Below, in pieces: positions 16,949-23,701 of a stretch of DNA of 29,976 nucleotides. The translations under genes and the position numbers were made by a program. This DNA comes from UBA7672 sp040398465 (GTDB lineage: Bacteria; Pseudomonadota; Alphaproteobacteria; Caulobacterales; Hyphomonadaceae): positions 1 through 29,976 of the forward strand of contig JBBAUA010000043.1 of NCBI GenBank assembly GCA_040398465.1, given 5' to 3'. The notes below the pieces were generated by a model. It was not told where the DNA came from. It made no database searches and saw only the letters and a program-made list of their open reading frames with translations. Numbering within the stretch: position 1 is the stretch's first letter; every line of letters begins with the position of its first letter.

Positions 16949-16964
16949 TGTGACGAAGATCACA
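16949..16964. promoter_or_regulatory. Perfect CRP-type operator upstream of the crp-like gene
   Basis: TGTGACGAAGATCACA, both half-sites perfect. On the minus strand it overlaps a candidate -10 (TGTGAT, 16959-16964) that pairs with a candidate -35 (TTGCCA, 16983-16988) at 18 bp. A bound regulator would cover the promoter of its own gene, so negative autoregulation is the simplest reading. The receiver-like gene lies over 300 bp away on the other side and could also be affected. Confidence 0.7.
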
Positions 16965-17276
16965 GAGCCAAATGCAAAGTCATGGCAAGACTTGATTGCT
17001 CAATTTCAGGTGCGCGCTCCTCGGTGCACTTGGTCTCCCTGGGTTGGGGGGCGGGCTGATCCGCTGAAGAACGTTGGGTGGTCTGGGGGCCACCCAACGG
17101 TTCGGACGCGAAAAGCTAGCTGGCGTTTCGAGTACATCCGCCGGCCAGCGCCTCGTGACACTCGGCCTGATAGGACAACACGCAGCGTGTTCGGAGGACT
17201 TTCGGTGGGCGATCTCGCCAATGTTCGCCCTGCCAACGCACCGCCGAAACGTGGAGAGAAGCATGCGCAAACAGAA
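16965..17276. other. Gap between crp-like and receiver-like genes; strong hairpin at 17072-17099
   Basis: A frame runs through this interval in phase with the receiver gene, but its residues are arginine- and proline-rich without motifs, so I treat it as non-coding. At 17072-17099 a perfect 10-bp stem, CGTTGGGTGG with CCACCCAACG, encloses an 8-base loop (tctggggg). No T-run follows, so it is not a standard terminator. It may be a structured leader of the receiver-like gene or a protein site. Confidence 0.5.
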
Positions 17277-17687
17277 ATGCCCATGCCGCTCACGCGGGCT
17301 CTGGTCGTCGACGACAACCTAGCAAACCGGCGACTTATCATCCCTGCGCTTCAAGATCGCGATTTCGAGGTCACCGAGGCCTCAGACTTCATAGAAGCGC
17401 TATCATTTGTCAGCCACAACAGTGTTGACCTCGTGGTTGCGGACTTACGCCTGTCGCAGCGGCCCGACCCAATTGATCTGAGCTGGCTGATAAGTGTCGG
17501 CGCGTTCGGAACGGCGCCGCCTCCGCTGATTCTATATCTCGATACTTCGCTCGTCGGACCGATCGACGTAACGGGTCCAATGGCGGAAGCCTTCATTATT
17601 CCCGCGCCGTTGACGATCAATGAGCTTGAAGACGCGCTTGAAGCGGCAATGGCCCTACAGGTGCTGTCATCTGCGGACATCCGATAA
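17277..17687 (+). CDS. Receiver-like (CheY-fold) protein with incomplete phosphorylation site
   Basis: A 136-residue single-domain protein. RALVVDDNLANRRLIIPAL at the N-terminus gives the acidic pair D12/D13, and DLVVADLRLS gives the phospho-acceptor position D56. YLDTS (T90) stands near the usual Thr/Ser. The invariant lysine of receivers (K-P before the last helix) is missing: the segment reads FIIPAPLTINEL, with Ala110 in its place. So it may be phosphorylated poorly or act as a phosphorylation-independent adaptor. No output domain and no histidine kinase are near. The ATG at 17277 is chosen because the receiver fold starts there; GGAGAG lies about 20 bases upstream, further than usual, and the open frame continues upstream without motifs. 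Confidence 0.75.
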   Translation: MPMPLTRALVVDDNLANRRLIIPALQDRDFEVTEASDFIEALSFVSHNSVDLVVADLRLSQRPDPIDLSWLISVGAFGTAPPPLILYLDTSLVGPIDVTGPMAEAFIIPAPLTINELEDALEAAMALQVLSSADIR

Positions 17688-17907
17688 TCGCGGGTGGCGC
17701 CCGATGTTCTGCTGTCGTTGGGCCCCTTCCGGTCATTCAGCCGGCTTCAGCCAGCATGCCCACTGCACGCGTCGGGCCGGGCCGCGACACAGTGCATGCG
17801 AGGGTCGGCGATCGTTGCTTCGAGCCACGGCGCAAGTCGATTTGCCAGACTGGGGCGAACCTGGCCGCAATGTTTTTGGGCAACGACGCTGTTCTACCAA
17901 GGCGGTC

Positions 17908-18885
17908 TCAGCCGATTTCGATCACGATGCGTCCGCGAATCTTGCCGTCAACGATCGCGCGCGCAGACTCGATGGCGTCCTCCAGGCGGATTTTGGTGGT
18001 CATGGCAGCGAGCTTTGTGCGGTCCAGCTCGGCCGCAAGTCGTCGCCAGGCTTCCAGTCGCAGCGCTTTCGGCGCCATCACGGAGTCGATCCCCAGCAGC
18101 GCCACATTCCGGAGAATGAAGGGCGCGACAGAAGCGGGGAGGTCCATGCCTCCGGCAAGGCCGCACGCCGCAATGGCGCCGCCATATCGTGTCATCGCCA
18201 GCATGTTCGCCAGGGTCGTGGAACCTACTGAGTCCACGCCTGCAGCCCAGCGTTCCTTCCCCAGTGGACGGCCCGGCGCTGACAGGCTGGCACGCTCGAT
18301 GATCTCGCTCGCGCCGAGCTCCTTGAGATAGTCCGACTCCTCCGGCCGGCCGGTTGACGCAACAACGCTCCAGCCCGCTCCCGCAAGGAGGGCGATCGCG
18401 ACAGAACCCACGCCACCCGCCGCTCCGGTCACAAGCGCGGGCCCGTCGGACGGCTTCAGGCCATGACGCTCCAGCGCTATCAGACATAGCATTGCGGTGT
18501 ACCCGGCCGTGCCAATCGACATCGCCTCAGCAGCGCCAAGCCCTTTTGGAAGCGGCACCAGCCAATCGCCCTTTACGCGGCTGCGCTCAGCCCAGGCGCC
18601 GAGATGGGTCTCTCCCGTGCCCCAGCCATTCAGCAGCACTGCGTCGCCCGCCCGGAAGTCGCGATGCTCGGAACTCTCCACCACACCGGCGAAATCGATG
18701 CCGGGGATCATCGGGAAACGCCGCACGACAGGAGCTTTGCCTGTAATGGCCAATCCATCCTTGTAGTTGATCGTCGAGTGGCTGACTCGGACGACGACGT
18801 CCCCTTCCATCAGGTCGGTCTCGGGAAAATCACCAAGGCCTGCGGTTTGCCCTGCGTCGCTCTTGTCGATGACTACGGCACGCAT
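17908..18885 (-). CDS. acuI: AcuI/YhdH-type acryloyl-CoA reductase (MDR family)
   Basis: A 325-residue medium-chain reductase very like E. coli YhdH/AcuI across its whole length: STINYKDGLAITGKAPVVR, FPMIPGIDFAGVV, RVKGDWLVPLPKGL, SIGTAGYTAMLCLIALE, the cofactor motif TGAAGGVGSVA, and YGGAIAACGLAGG with PFILRNVALLGIDSV. AcuI uses NADPH to reduce acryloyl-CoA to propionyl-CoA, which detoxifies acrylate and feeds the propionyl-CoA pathway. The family also contains general quinone-type reductases, so the exact substrate is an inference. The start at 18885 follows GAGG at a suitable distance. A small open frame ends 9 bp upstream, and the nitrile hydratase operon runs divergently from beyond it. 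Confidence 0.88.
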   Translation of the reverse strand: MRAVVIDKSDAGQTAGLGDFPETDLMEGDVVVRVSHSTINYKDGLAITGKAPVVRRFPMIPGIDFAGVVESSEHRDFRAGDAVLLNGWGTGETHLGAWAERSRVKGDWLVPLPKGLGAAEAMSIGTAGYTAMLCLIALERHGLKPSDGPALVTGAAGGVGSVAIALLAGAGWSVVASTGRPEESDYLKELGASEIIERASLSAPGRPLGKERWAAGVDSVGSTTLANMLAMTRYGGAIAACGLAGGMDLPASVAPFILRNVALLGIDSVMAPKALRLEAWRRLAAELDRTKLAAMTTKIRLEDAIESARAIVDGKIRGRIVIEIG

Positions 18886-18894
18886 GCTCTCGCC

Positions 18895-19119
18895 TCATGA
18901 TTTGTGGTACGGAAACGTCCGCGCCGCCCGCGCGCCTGTTACCAGATGTTGCTGCCCACCGCCAAGGTACTGGACGACCGCTTGTGGGCGAGCCGCCGCC
19001 GGGCGTGTGAGCTGCGTGTAGGGGAGGGGCTCGAGCGGCGCCCACGTGCTCGCGGGCCATTCGTGCAGCGTGGCCACGCCCTTACCCCGAATAGCTGGCC
19101 GTGTCTTGGGTTTGCCCAT
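18895..19119 (-). CDS. Small hypothetical protein upstream of acuI
   Basis: A 74-residue frame, ATG at 19119 with AAAGGG 8 bases upstream and a stop 9 bp before the acuI start. Content: a basic opening (MGKPKTRPAIRGKG), a middle with LHEWPASTWAPLEPLPYTQ and an end QYLGGGQQHLVTGARAA. Third codon positions are mostly G or C, like real genes here. I do not recognise a family. Tight spacing to acuI and the ribosome site favour a gene, but overlapping frames on the other strand make this uncertain. Confidence 0.4.
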   Translation of the reverse strand: MGKPKTRPAIRGKGVATLHEWPASTWAPLEPLPYTQLTRPAAARPQAVVQYLGGGQQHLVTGARAARTFPYHKS

Positions 19120-19252
19120 CGCTCGACCCTTTCAGCAAGGGTAGCCTCGCCAAACCCAGTTTGGTTCAACCTACGGATTTCCTGGCGTCGGAGCAGGCCT
19201 TGGTTCGCGCTTCCCCGCCTTGTCCGCCGATGAACTTCGGTTCTACTATCGC

Positions 19253-19885
19253 ATGATGGCGCACGATCATCACGATCACGACGACGATCATCCTGACAAC
19301 GAGCTCGATCCGATGACAGCGCGCGTGCGGGCGCTGGAAACCATTCTCGTCGGCAAAGGGCTGGTCGATCCCGCCGCGATCGACGCCATTGTCGAGACGT
19401 ACGAAACGAAGATCGGACCGCGCAATGGCGCACATGTCGTCGCGAAGGCCTGGTCCGATCCAGGCTTCGCCGCGTGGCTGAAGGCCGACGCCACCGCCGC
19501 CATCGCTTCATTGGGGTATGCGGGCCGTCAGGGCGAACACATGCGGGCGGTGTTCAACACAGAAGGCGTGCACAACCTCGTCGTGTGCACGCTGTGCTCC
19601 TGTTATCCGTGGTCGGTGCTTGGTCTGCCTCCGGTCTGGTACAAGTCGCCGCCCTATCGTTCGCGTGCCGTCATCGATCCGCGCAGCGTGCTGGCGGAGT
19701 TCGGCCTTGGGCTGCCCGCCGAGATATCCATCCGTGTATGGGATTCCACGGCTGAGTTGCGTTATCTCGTCATCCCGCAGCGCCCCTCCGGGACCGATGA
19801 TCTCGACGCCGAGGCGCTCGCTGGTCTGGTAACGCGCGACAGCATGATTGGGACAGGCCTTGCCCGGTCTCCAGGCAAGCCATGA
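19253..19885 (+). CDS. nthA: Nitrile hydratase alpha subunit, cobalt type
   Basis: A 210-residue metal-binding subunit of nitrile hydratase, which hydrates nitriles to amides. The metal claw is VC112-T-L-C115-S-C117-YPW. Threonine after the first cysteine marks the cobalt type, whereas iron enzymes have serine. C115 and C117 are the positions oxidised to sulfinic and sulfenic acid in this family. Further family motifs are IGPRNGAHVVAKAW, NTEGVHNLVVCTLC and YRSRAVIDPRSVL. The first residues form a striking histidine/aspartate cluster, HDHHDHDDDH. Starts at ATG 19253 or 19256 are equally possible, neither with a strong ribosome site; a TTG at 19220 is also open. It overlaps the beta subunit gene by 4 bp. 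The cytoplasmic heterotetramer alpha2beta2 is the expected form. Confidence 0.93.
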   Translation: MMAHDHHDHDDDHPDNELDPMTARVRALETILVGKGLVDPAAIDAIVETYETKIGPRNGAHVVAKAWSDPGFAAWLKADATAAIASLGYAGRQGEHMRAVFNTEGVHNLVVCTLCSCYPWSVLGLPPVWYKSPPYRSRAVIDPRSVLAEFGLGLPAEISIRVWDSTAELRYLVIPQRPSGTDDLDAEALAGLVTRDSMIGTGLARSPGKP

Positions 19886-20541
19886 ACGGGCCGCAGGATC
19901 TTGGCGGCCAGATGGGCTTCGGGCTGGTTGCTCAGGAAATCGACGAGCCTTTGTTCCATGCCGCCTGGGAAAAGCGTGCGCTCGGCCTCACGCTGTGCGC
20001 GGGCGCACTCGGCAAGTGGACGATCGACGAGAGCCGCCATGCGCGCGAGTCGTTGCATCCGGCGGACTACTATGCGTCTAGCTATTACGAGATATGGACC
20101 AAGGCGCTTGAGACGCTTCTGCTGCGGCATGGCTTCATCACGGCGGCTGACCTTGCCGCGCAGCGCGCCGTCGACCCGGCGCCTAGGGTGGTGCGAATCC
20201 TGACCGCTGACAACGTCGCAGCGACGCTGGCGCGTGGCGGGCCGTGCGACCGACCGATGGCGGCCTCGCCGCGTTTTGCTGCTGGCGACCGCGTGCGCAC
20301 CCGCAGGACCCATCCGACGGGTCACACCCGGCTGCCGCGTTATGCGCGGGATTGTGTTGGCACGATCGAGGCGGTGCACGGTGGCTTTGTGTTTCCAGAC
20401 ACCAACGCGCACGGCGCGGGCGAAGCGCAGGAACACGTTTACACGGTCGTGTTTACCGGCAAGCAGGTGTGGGGCGAGGCGGCTGATCCCGGCCTCACCG
20501 TCAGCATCGATGCATGGGAGAGCTATCTTGTTCCGGCTTGA
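19882..20541 (+). CDS. nthB: Nitrile hydratase beta subunit
   Basis: A 219-residue protein matching the beta subunit: MNGPQDLGGQMGFG at the N-terminus, F-H-A-A-W-E-K-R (residues 25-32), a helical region ending in SYYEIWTKALETLLLRHG, and a C-terminal SH3-like barrel with FAAGDRVRTRRTHPTGHTRLPRYARDCVGTIEAVHG and VYTVVFTGKQVWGE. The conserved arginine of the HTRLPRY segment contacts the oxidised cysteines of the alpha subunit in known structures. The ATGA overlap with nthA implies coupled translation, which suits a 1:1 complex. The next gene, the accessory protein, begins inside its last codons. Confidence 0.95.
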   Translation: MNGPQDLGGQMGFGLVAQEIDEPLFHAAWEKRALGLTLCAGALGKWTIDESRHARESLHPADYYASSYYEIWTKALETLLLRHGFITAADLAAQRAVDPAPRVVRILTADNVAATLARGGPCDRPMAASPRFAAGDRVRTRRTHPTGHTRLPRYARDCVGTIEAVHGGFVFPDTNAHGAGEAQEHVYTVVFTGKQVWGEAADPGLTVSIDAWESYLVPA

Positions 20542-20854
20542 TCCATCGTCCGATGCCCGTGTGTTCGAAGAGCCGTGGCAGGCTGAAGCCTTTGCGATCG
20601 TGGTCGCGCTGCATGAACGCGGCTTGTTCACCTGGAACCAGTGGGCCGATGCGCTCTCCACGCAGGTGAAAGCGCCCGGCGGCGAGAACTATTACGCTGC
20701 ATGGCTCGCCGCGCTGGAAAAGCTGCTGGTATCCCTGAATGTCACAGCGACAACCGAGGTCGATGCGCTGACCGAAGCCTGGCAGCGTGCGGCGCATGCC
20801 ACGCCGCATGGCCAGCCGATCTTCCTTGAGAACGATCCCGCGAGGTCGACGTAA
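20528..20854 (+). CDS. Nitrile hydratase accessory (activator/metallochaperone-type) protein
   Basis: A protein of about 108 residues like the small activators encoded after cobalt nitrile hydratases; they resemble the beta-subunit N-terminus and exchange cobalt-loaded alpha subunit. Motifs: VFEEPWQAEAFAIVVALHERGLFTWNQWADAL, then NYYAAWLAALEKLL. I prefer a TTG start at 20528, because GGGAGAG lies 7 bases upstream and family proteins begin a few residues before the V-F-x-E-P-W motif. An ATG at 20510 would add six residues and has no ribosome site. It overlaps nthB by 14 bp, completing the operon. No amidase or cobalt importer follows. Confidence 0.87.
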   Translation: MFRLDPSSDARVFEEPWQAEAFAIVVALHERGLFTWNQWADALSTQVKAPGGENYYAAWLAALEKLLVSLNVTATTEVDALTEAWQRAAHATPHGQPIFLENDPARST

Positions 20855-21058
20855 AGCAGGGCCCGCGTGAGTTGGAGCCTGGCCTGCGCGTCGGAACCAA
20901 TCTCGGATGTATTGCAAGACCGAATGTGCACATGCCGCGCGATCAAGATTGGGCGAGACCATGCCGGAGCGCCTGGGCGTTGCCAGCGGCTGGAGCGGGG
21001 TGACACTGCCTTTGACGATATTGCGGAGGACGGCGTCGAATAGCTTCGAGGTCGCGGG

Positions 21059-22171
21059 CTAGGCCAGCCCGAGGAACGCCCGCAGACGTTCAAGTTCTTC
21101 GTCGAGCGCTCGCTTGAACCTCGCATCTCGGGGCGGTTTTCCGGACACATAGCCAAGCTGGGACCGCAGCCGGTTATCAACGACAGCGAGGTTGCCCCAA
21201 CCAATAATGTCGTCGCGCCACAAAAGCGGCAGGGCATAGTATCCGCGCACCCGCTTGGCCGCCGGGACATAGGCCTCGAAGCGGTAAGCCCAACCCCAAA
21301 GTGTTTCGAAGCGGCGGCGGTCCCAGACGATCGGATCGAATGGCGCAAGGAGGCGCACGTCGCCTTCTGCCACGTCTAAGCAGCTCCAGCGTTTGGCGCC
21401 CGGGTGCTCGTTGGACGGCCAGTACCAGCGCGTGCCATCGACTTCTGCAGACGGCAGTCGCGTCCGCGAACGTTGCAACGCCGCGCGACAATCACCAGCC
21501 CACTGCGGGGCGCCGCTTCGGAGCCGACCCACAAGCTCCGCCAACGACCGCTCAGGCAATGGCGCATACTTCTTGACGATAACGTCCACAAGCATGTCCA
21601 TCGCGATCAGAGGGTCCACCGGCGGTGGTGTGGCTTCACGCGCCGCATAGAGACGCGTGCCGCTCGCGCGACCGGCTATTCGCACCAGTCCGCGATAGTG
21701 CATCTGGTCCAGCAGTTGAGTGCTGGCGTTCGTCGAGCCGCCGAACCAGTTCCGTGCTTTTCCATGTTGGAACTGTGCGTCGACGTCGTGTGGGTGCACG
21801 ACCCCTCGTTCGCGCACAAACGCAAGTACGGCGGCGGCCTTGTCCTCATGAGATCTTGACCACGTTTTTCGCGGCGTGCGTGGATGCAGGAGCGCATGCG
21901 TGTCGCGCGGCAGGAATCCATAGTTGACGAAGAAGTCTTCTTCGATCGCGAGCTTTGGATAACGACGCTCGAGGTCGCCAGCACGATAGTCGCGCACACG
22001 ATGGCGGAGGATCAGGTCCTGGGCGCGCGCTGGCGCGCGAATTGGATCGGCCTGAACAAAGCCCAGGCGCTCGATCGCGCGCGCGAGCGTCACGGGGCCG
22101 AACAGTGTTCGCGCTACCGTGTACCTACGAAGCTCTGCGAGGGTGATCGGGCGCCCGGTCAAGATGTTCAC
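21059..22171 (-). CDS. YcaQ/AlkX-family DNA glycosylase (winged-helix HTH_42)
   Basis: A 370-residue protein of the HTH_42 family, which includes E. coli YcaQ (AlkX), a glycosylase that unhooks DNA interstrand crosslinks. Seen here: the catalytic-region motif Q40-A-D42 in GFVQADPIRAPARAQDLIL (Q-x-D as in YcaQ rather than Q-x-Q of AlkZ); RYPKLAIEEDFFVNYGFLPRD; a winged-helix region around residues 115-175; and the highly conserved APFDPIVWDRRRFETLWGWAYRFE...PAAKRVRGYYALPLLW. The start is a GTG at 22171 lying inside the 3' end of the upstream porin-like gene. Co-transcription with that gene is likely from the overlap, without an evident functional link. DNA repair is known for characterised relatives; activity here is inferred. 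Confidence 0.88.
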   Translation of the reverse strand: MNILTGRPITLAELRRYTVARTLFGPVTLARAIERLGFVQADPIRAPARAQDLILRHRVRDYRAGDLERRYPKLAIEEDFFVNYGFLPRDTHALLHPRTPRKTWSRSHEDKAAAVLAFVRERGVVHPHDVDAQFQHGKARNWFGGSTNASTQLLDQMHYRGLVRIAGRASGTRLYAAREATPPPVDPLIAMDMLVDVIVKKYAPLPERSLAELVGRLRSGAPQWAGDCRAALQRSRTRLPSAEVDGTRWYWPSNEHPGAKRWSCLDVAEGDVRLLAPFDPIVWDRRRFETLWGWAYRFEAYVPAAKRVRGYYALPLLWRDDIIGWGNLAVVDNRLRSQLGYVSGKPPRDARFKRALDEELERLRAFLGLA

Positions 22172-23468
22172 CCACTAACCCGCGCCAACCCATTTGTCTC
22201 CGCCTGGCAGTTTCCGAATGACGCTTTTTGATGCGCAACTGAGCGCTCGTTTGCGATCTGTCCAGTCCGAAGCGAGCGCGATCAGGCCGGTCGCTTGAGA
22301 GCAGAATGCCCTCCAGGAAAAGTTCGGTTTGCGCGTGGATGGGTTGCCCCCAGCTGGCGGTGACCGCCCAGACGCTTACAGCGTTGTTGTCGAGTTTCTT
22401 GAACGAGTTATAGCTGACCGCAAAATAGTCGGCGCGCAGCGTCGCAGCCGCTGTCCCGACCTCCTGCGAGACAAGTCCGTAGGCGGCGACAAAGTCGACG
22501 TCCGCCGGGGATGCGCCGCCATTGCATGCGCCCATTCGGCTCGCGCCCATCAAGGCCTGAACCAGGACTTCGCCGCTCTCATAGGGTGTCCAGTGAAGCG
22601 CTGCCTGAGAGAAGTGCGTATTCCAGGCATAATGCCCATCCGTCAGACTCGTTTCGTCCCCGTTTTTGTCGTAGCCAAAGAAACTCAGGGTAACTGTATC
22701 GGACAGGGACCATTCGACCTGGCCATAGCCGCCAATCCGGCCGTCCACTTCGATCACGGGTTGGGTCTTCTCTCCCTGCTGTCCGACAAACATCGCAGGC
22801 TGGTCAGGCAAGGCAAACGTACCCGCAACTGTTGCTCTGAGATCGTGAAGCGCCCAGCCGCGAAAGGCGAGCAGTGTCCCCGCGGTATCATTGCCGACGA
22901 ACGCGGCGGCTGTGAATCTGACGCGCTGATCGCCGACGACTCCGTCGAGCGACGCTTCGATCCCGCTCGTCTTGGCCTCCTCTGCGATCCAGGTGTTGAG
23001 AGCGGAAGGCGTGACCGTGCGGCTAAGTGACCATTCCGACCCATCGTGCTCCAGGGATATGGGTGGAAAGAAGATGCCGGCCCTTCCCGATAGTCTCCAT
23101 GTGTGGCCTGCGTCGGGCCTGAACTTCAGACACGCCTCTCCAAGGCCTGCCACCGGTCGTGCATCACTTCCAAAATCGACTGCGACGACAGCTCTAACGC
23201 GTTCCGAAAAGTCGGCTGCCCACACCAAGGTGGCGTCAGGTGTCATGGATGGCCGATCACCTGCTGCACGCAGCTTGCCCAGGCCCTGTTCGGCAGACGC
23301 CTCGACATTGGCGCCTGCTGCAACGCCAACGCCAACGCCAACGACGCCCCAGACCGTGTCGTCCAGCGTCGATTGAGCCTGCGCCGCGCCGCCTTGAGCG
23401 AGGACAAGCAGGCCGCCCGTCGTCAGGATACTGGCGGCGCGACGTGAGTGGGAGATTCGTGTCGACAT
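22125..23468 (-). CDS. Outer-membrane beta-barrel (porin-like) protein of unknown substrate
   Basis: A 447-residue exported protein. A signal peptide (MSTRISHSRRAASILTTGG, hydrophobic core, AQA31 cleavage site) is followed by many alternating amphipathic strands rich in Gly and aromatics, such as VRAVVAVDFGSD, TWRLSGRAGIFFPP, VRFTAAAFVGNDTAG and VTLSFFGYDKNGDETS, as in porin-like barrels. A hallmark-like segment is GTLLAFRGWALHDL. I do not know the substrate; a nucleoside transporter gene is divergent, so a matching outer-membrane channel is possible. The ATG at 23468 is preferred over a TTG two codons upstream. The C-terminus is odd: instead of ending in an aromatic residue, the frame continues about 30 basic residues and overlaps the glycosylase gene by 47 bp. 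A small frameshift or a non-canonical end is possible. Confidence 0.7.
   Translation of the reverse strand: MSTRISHSRRAASILTTGGLLVLAQGGAAQAQSTLDDTVWGVVGVGVGVAAGANVEASAEQGLGKLRAAGDRPSMTPDATLVWAADFSERVRAVVAVDFGSDARPVAGLGEACLKFRPDAGHTWRLSGRAGIFFPPISLEHDGSEWSLSRTVTPSALNTWIAEEAKTSGIEASLDGVVGDQRVRFTAAAFVGNDTAGTLLAFRGWALHDLRATVAGTFALPDQPAMFVGQQGEKTQPVIEVDGRIGGYGQVEWSLSDTVTLSFFGYDKNGDETSLTDGHYAWNTHFSQAALHWTPYESGEVLVQALMGASRMGACNGGASPADVDFVAAYGLVSQEVGTAAATLRADYFAVSYNSFKKLDNNAVSVWAVTASWGQPIHAQTELFLEGILLSSDRPDRARFGLDRSQTSAQLRIKKRHSETARRRQMGWRGLVGEHLDRAPDHPRRAS
23321..23344. repeat. Hexanucleotide tandem repeat (caacgc, four units, last imperfect)
   Basis: Four tandem copies of caacgc on the plus strand, the last reading caacga. 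They encode the GVGVGV segment just after the signal peptide of the porin-like protein. Units of six keep the frame, so length change would only vary the Val-Gly spacer. Confidence 0.7.
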
Positions 23469-23701
23469 TCTCAAACATGACCAGGCCGGATTGTCAGTCT
23501 CTTAAATGAGAACCAGAGCAGGCAAATGACGCGCTCCCCCCGGCTGAAAGCTGGATTGTGACCCGTCCATGGGTGCAGTGACGAAGCGACAATTCCAAAA
23601 GGCGATTGACTGTTCAGACTTGCATGAATGAGCGGCAGTCTGCCACTTCACCTCAAGCATCCCCGCTGACGGCCAGGCGAGCGACCAGAAAGCAGACCTT
23701 C

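Noticed and set aside
16941..17276. 112-codon N-terminal extension of the receiver-like protein
   Set aside because: Arginine/proline-rich, motif-free, contains the Crp operator and a perfect hairpin; better read as non-coding.
20907..21061. 51-codon plus-strand frame after the nitrile hydratase operon
   Set aside because: Short, no ribosome site, no known motif, and it runs into the end of the convergent glycosylase gene.
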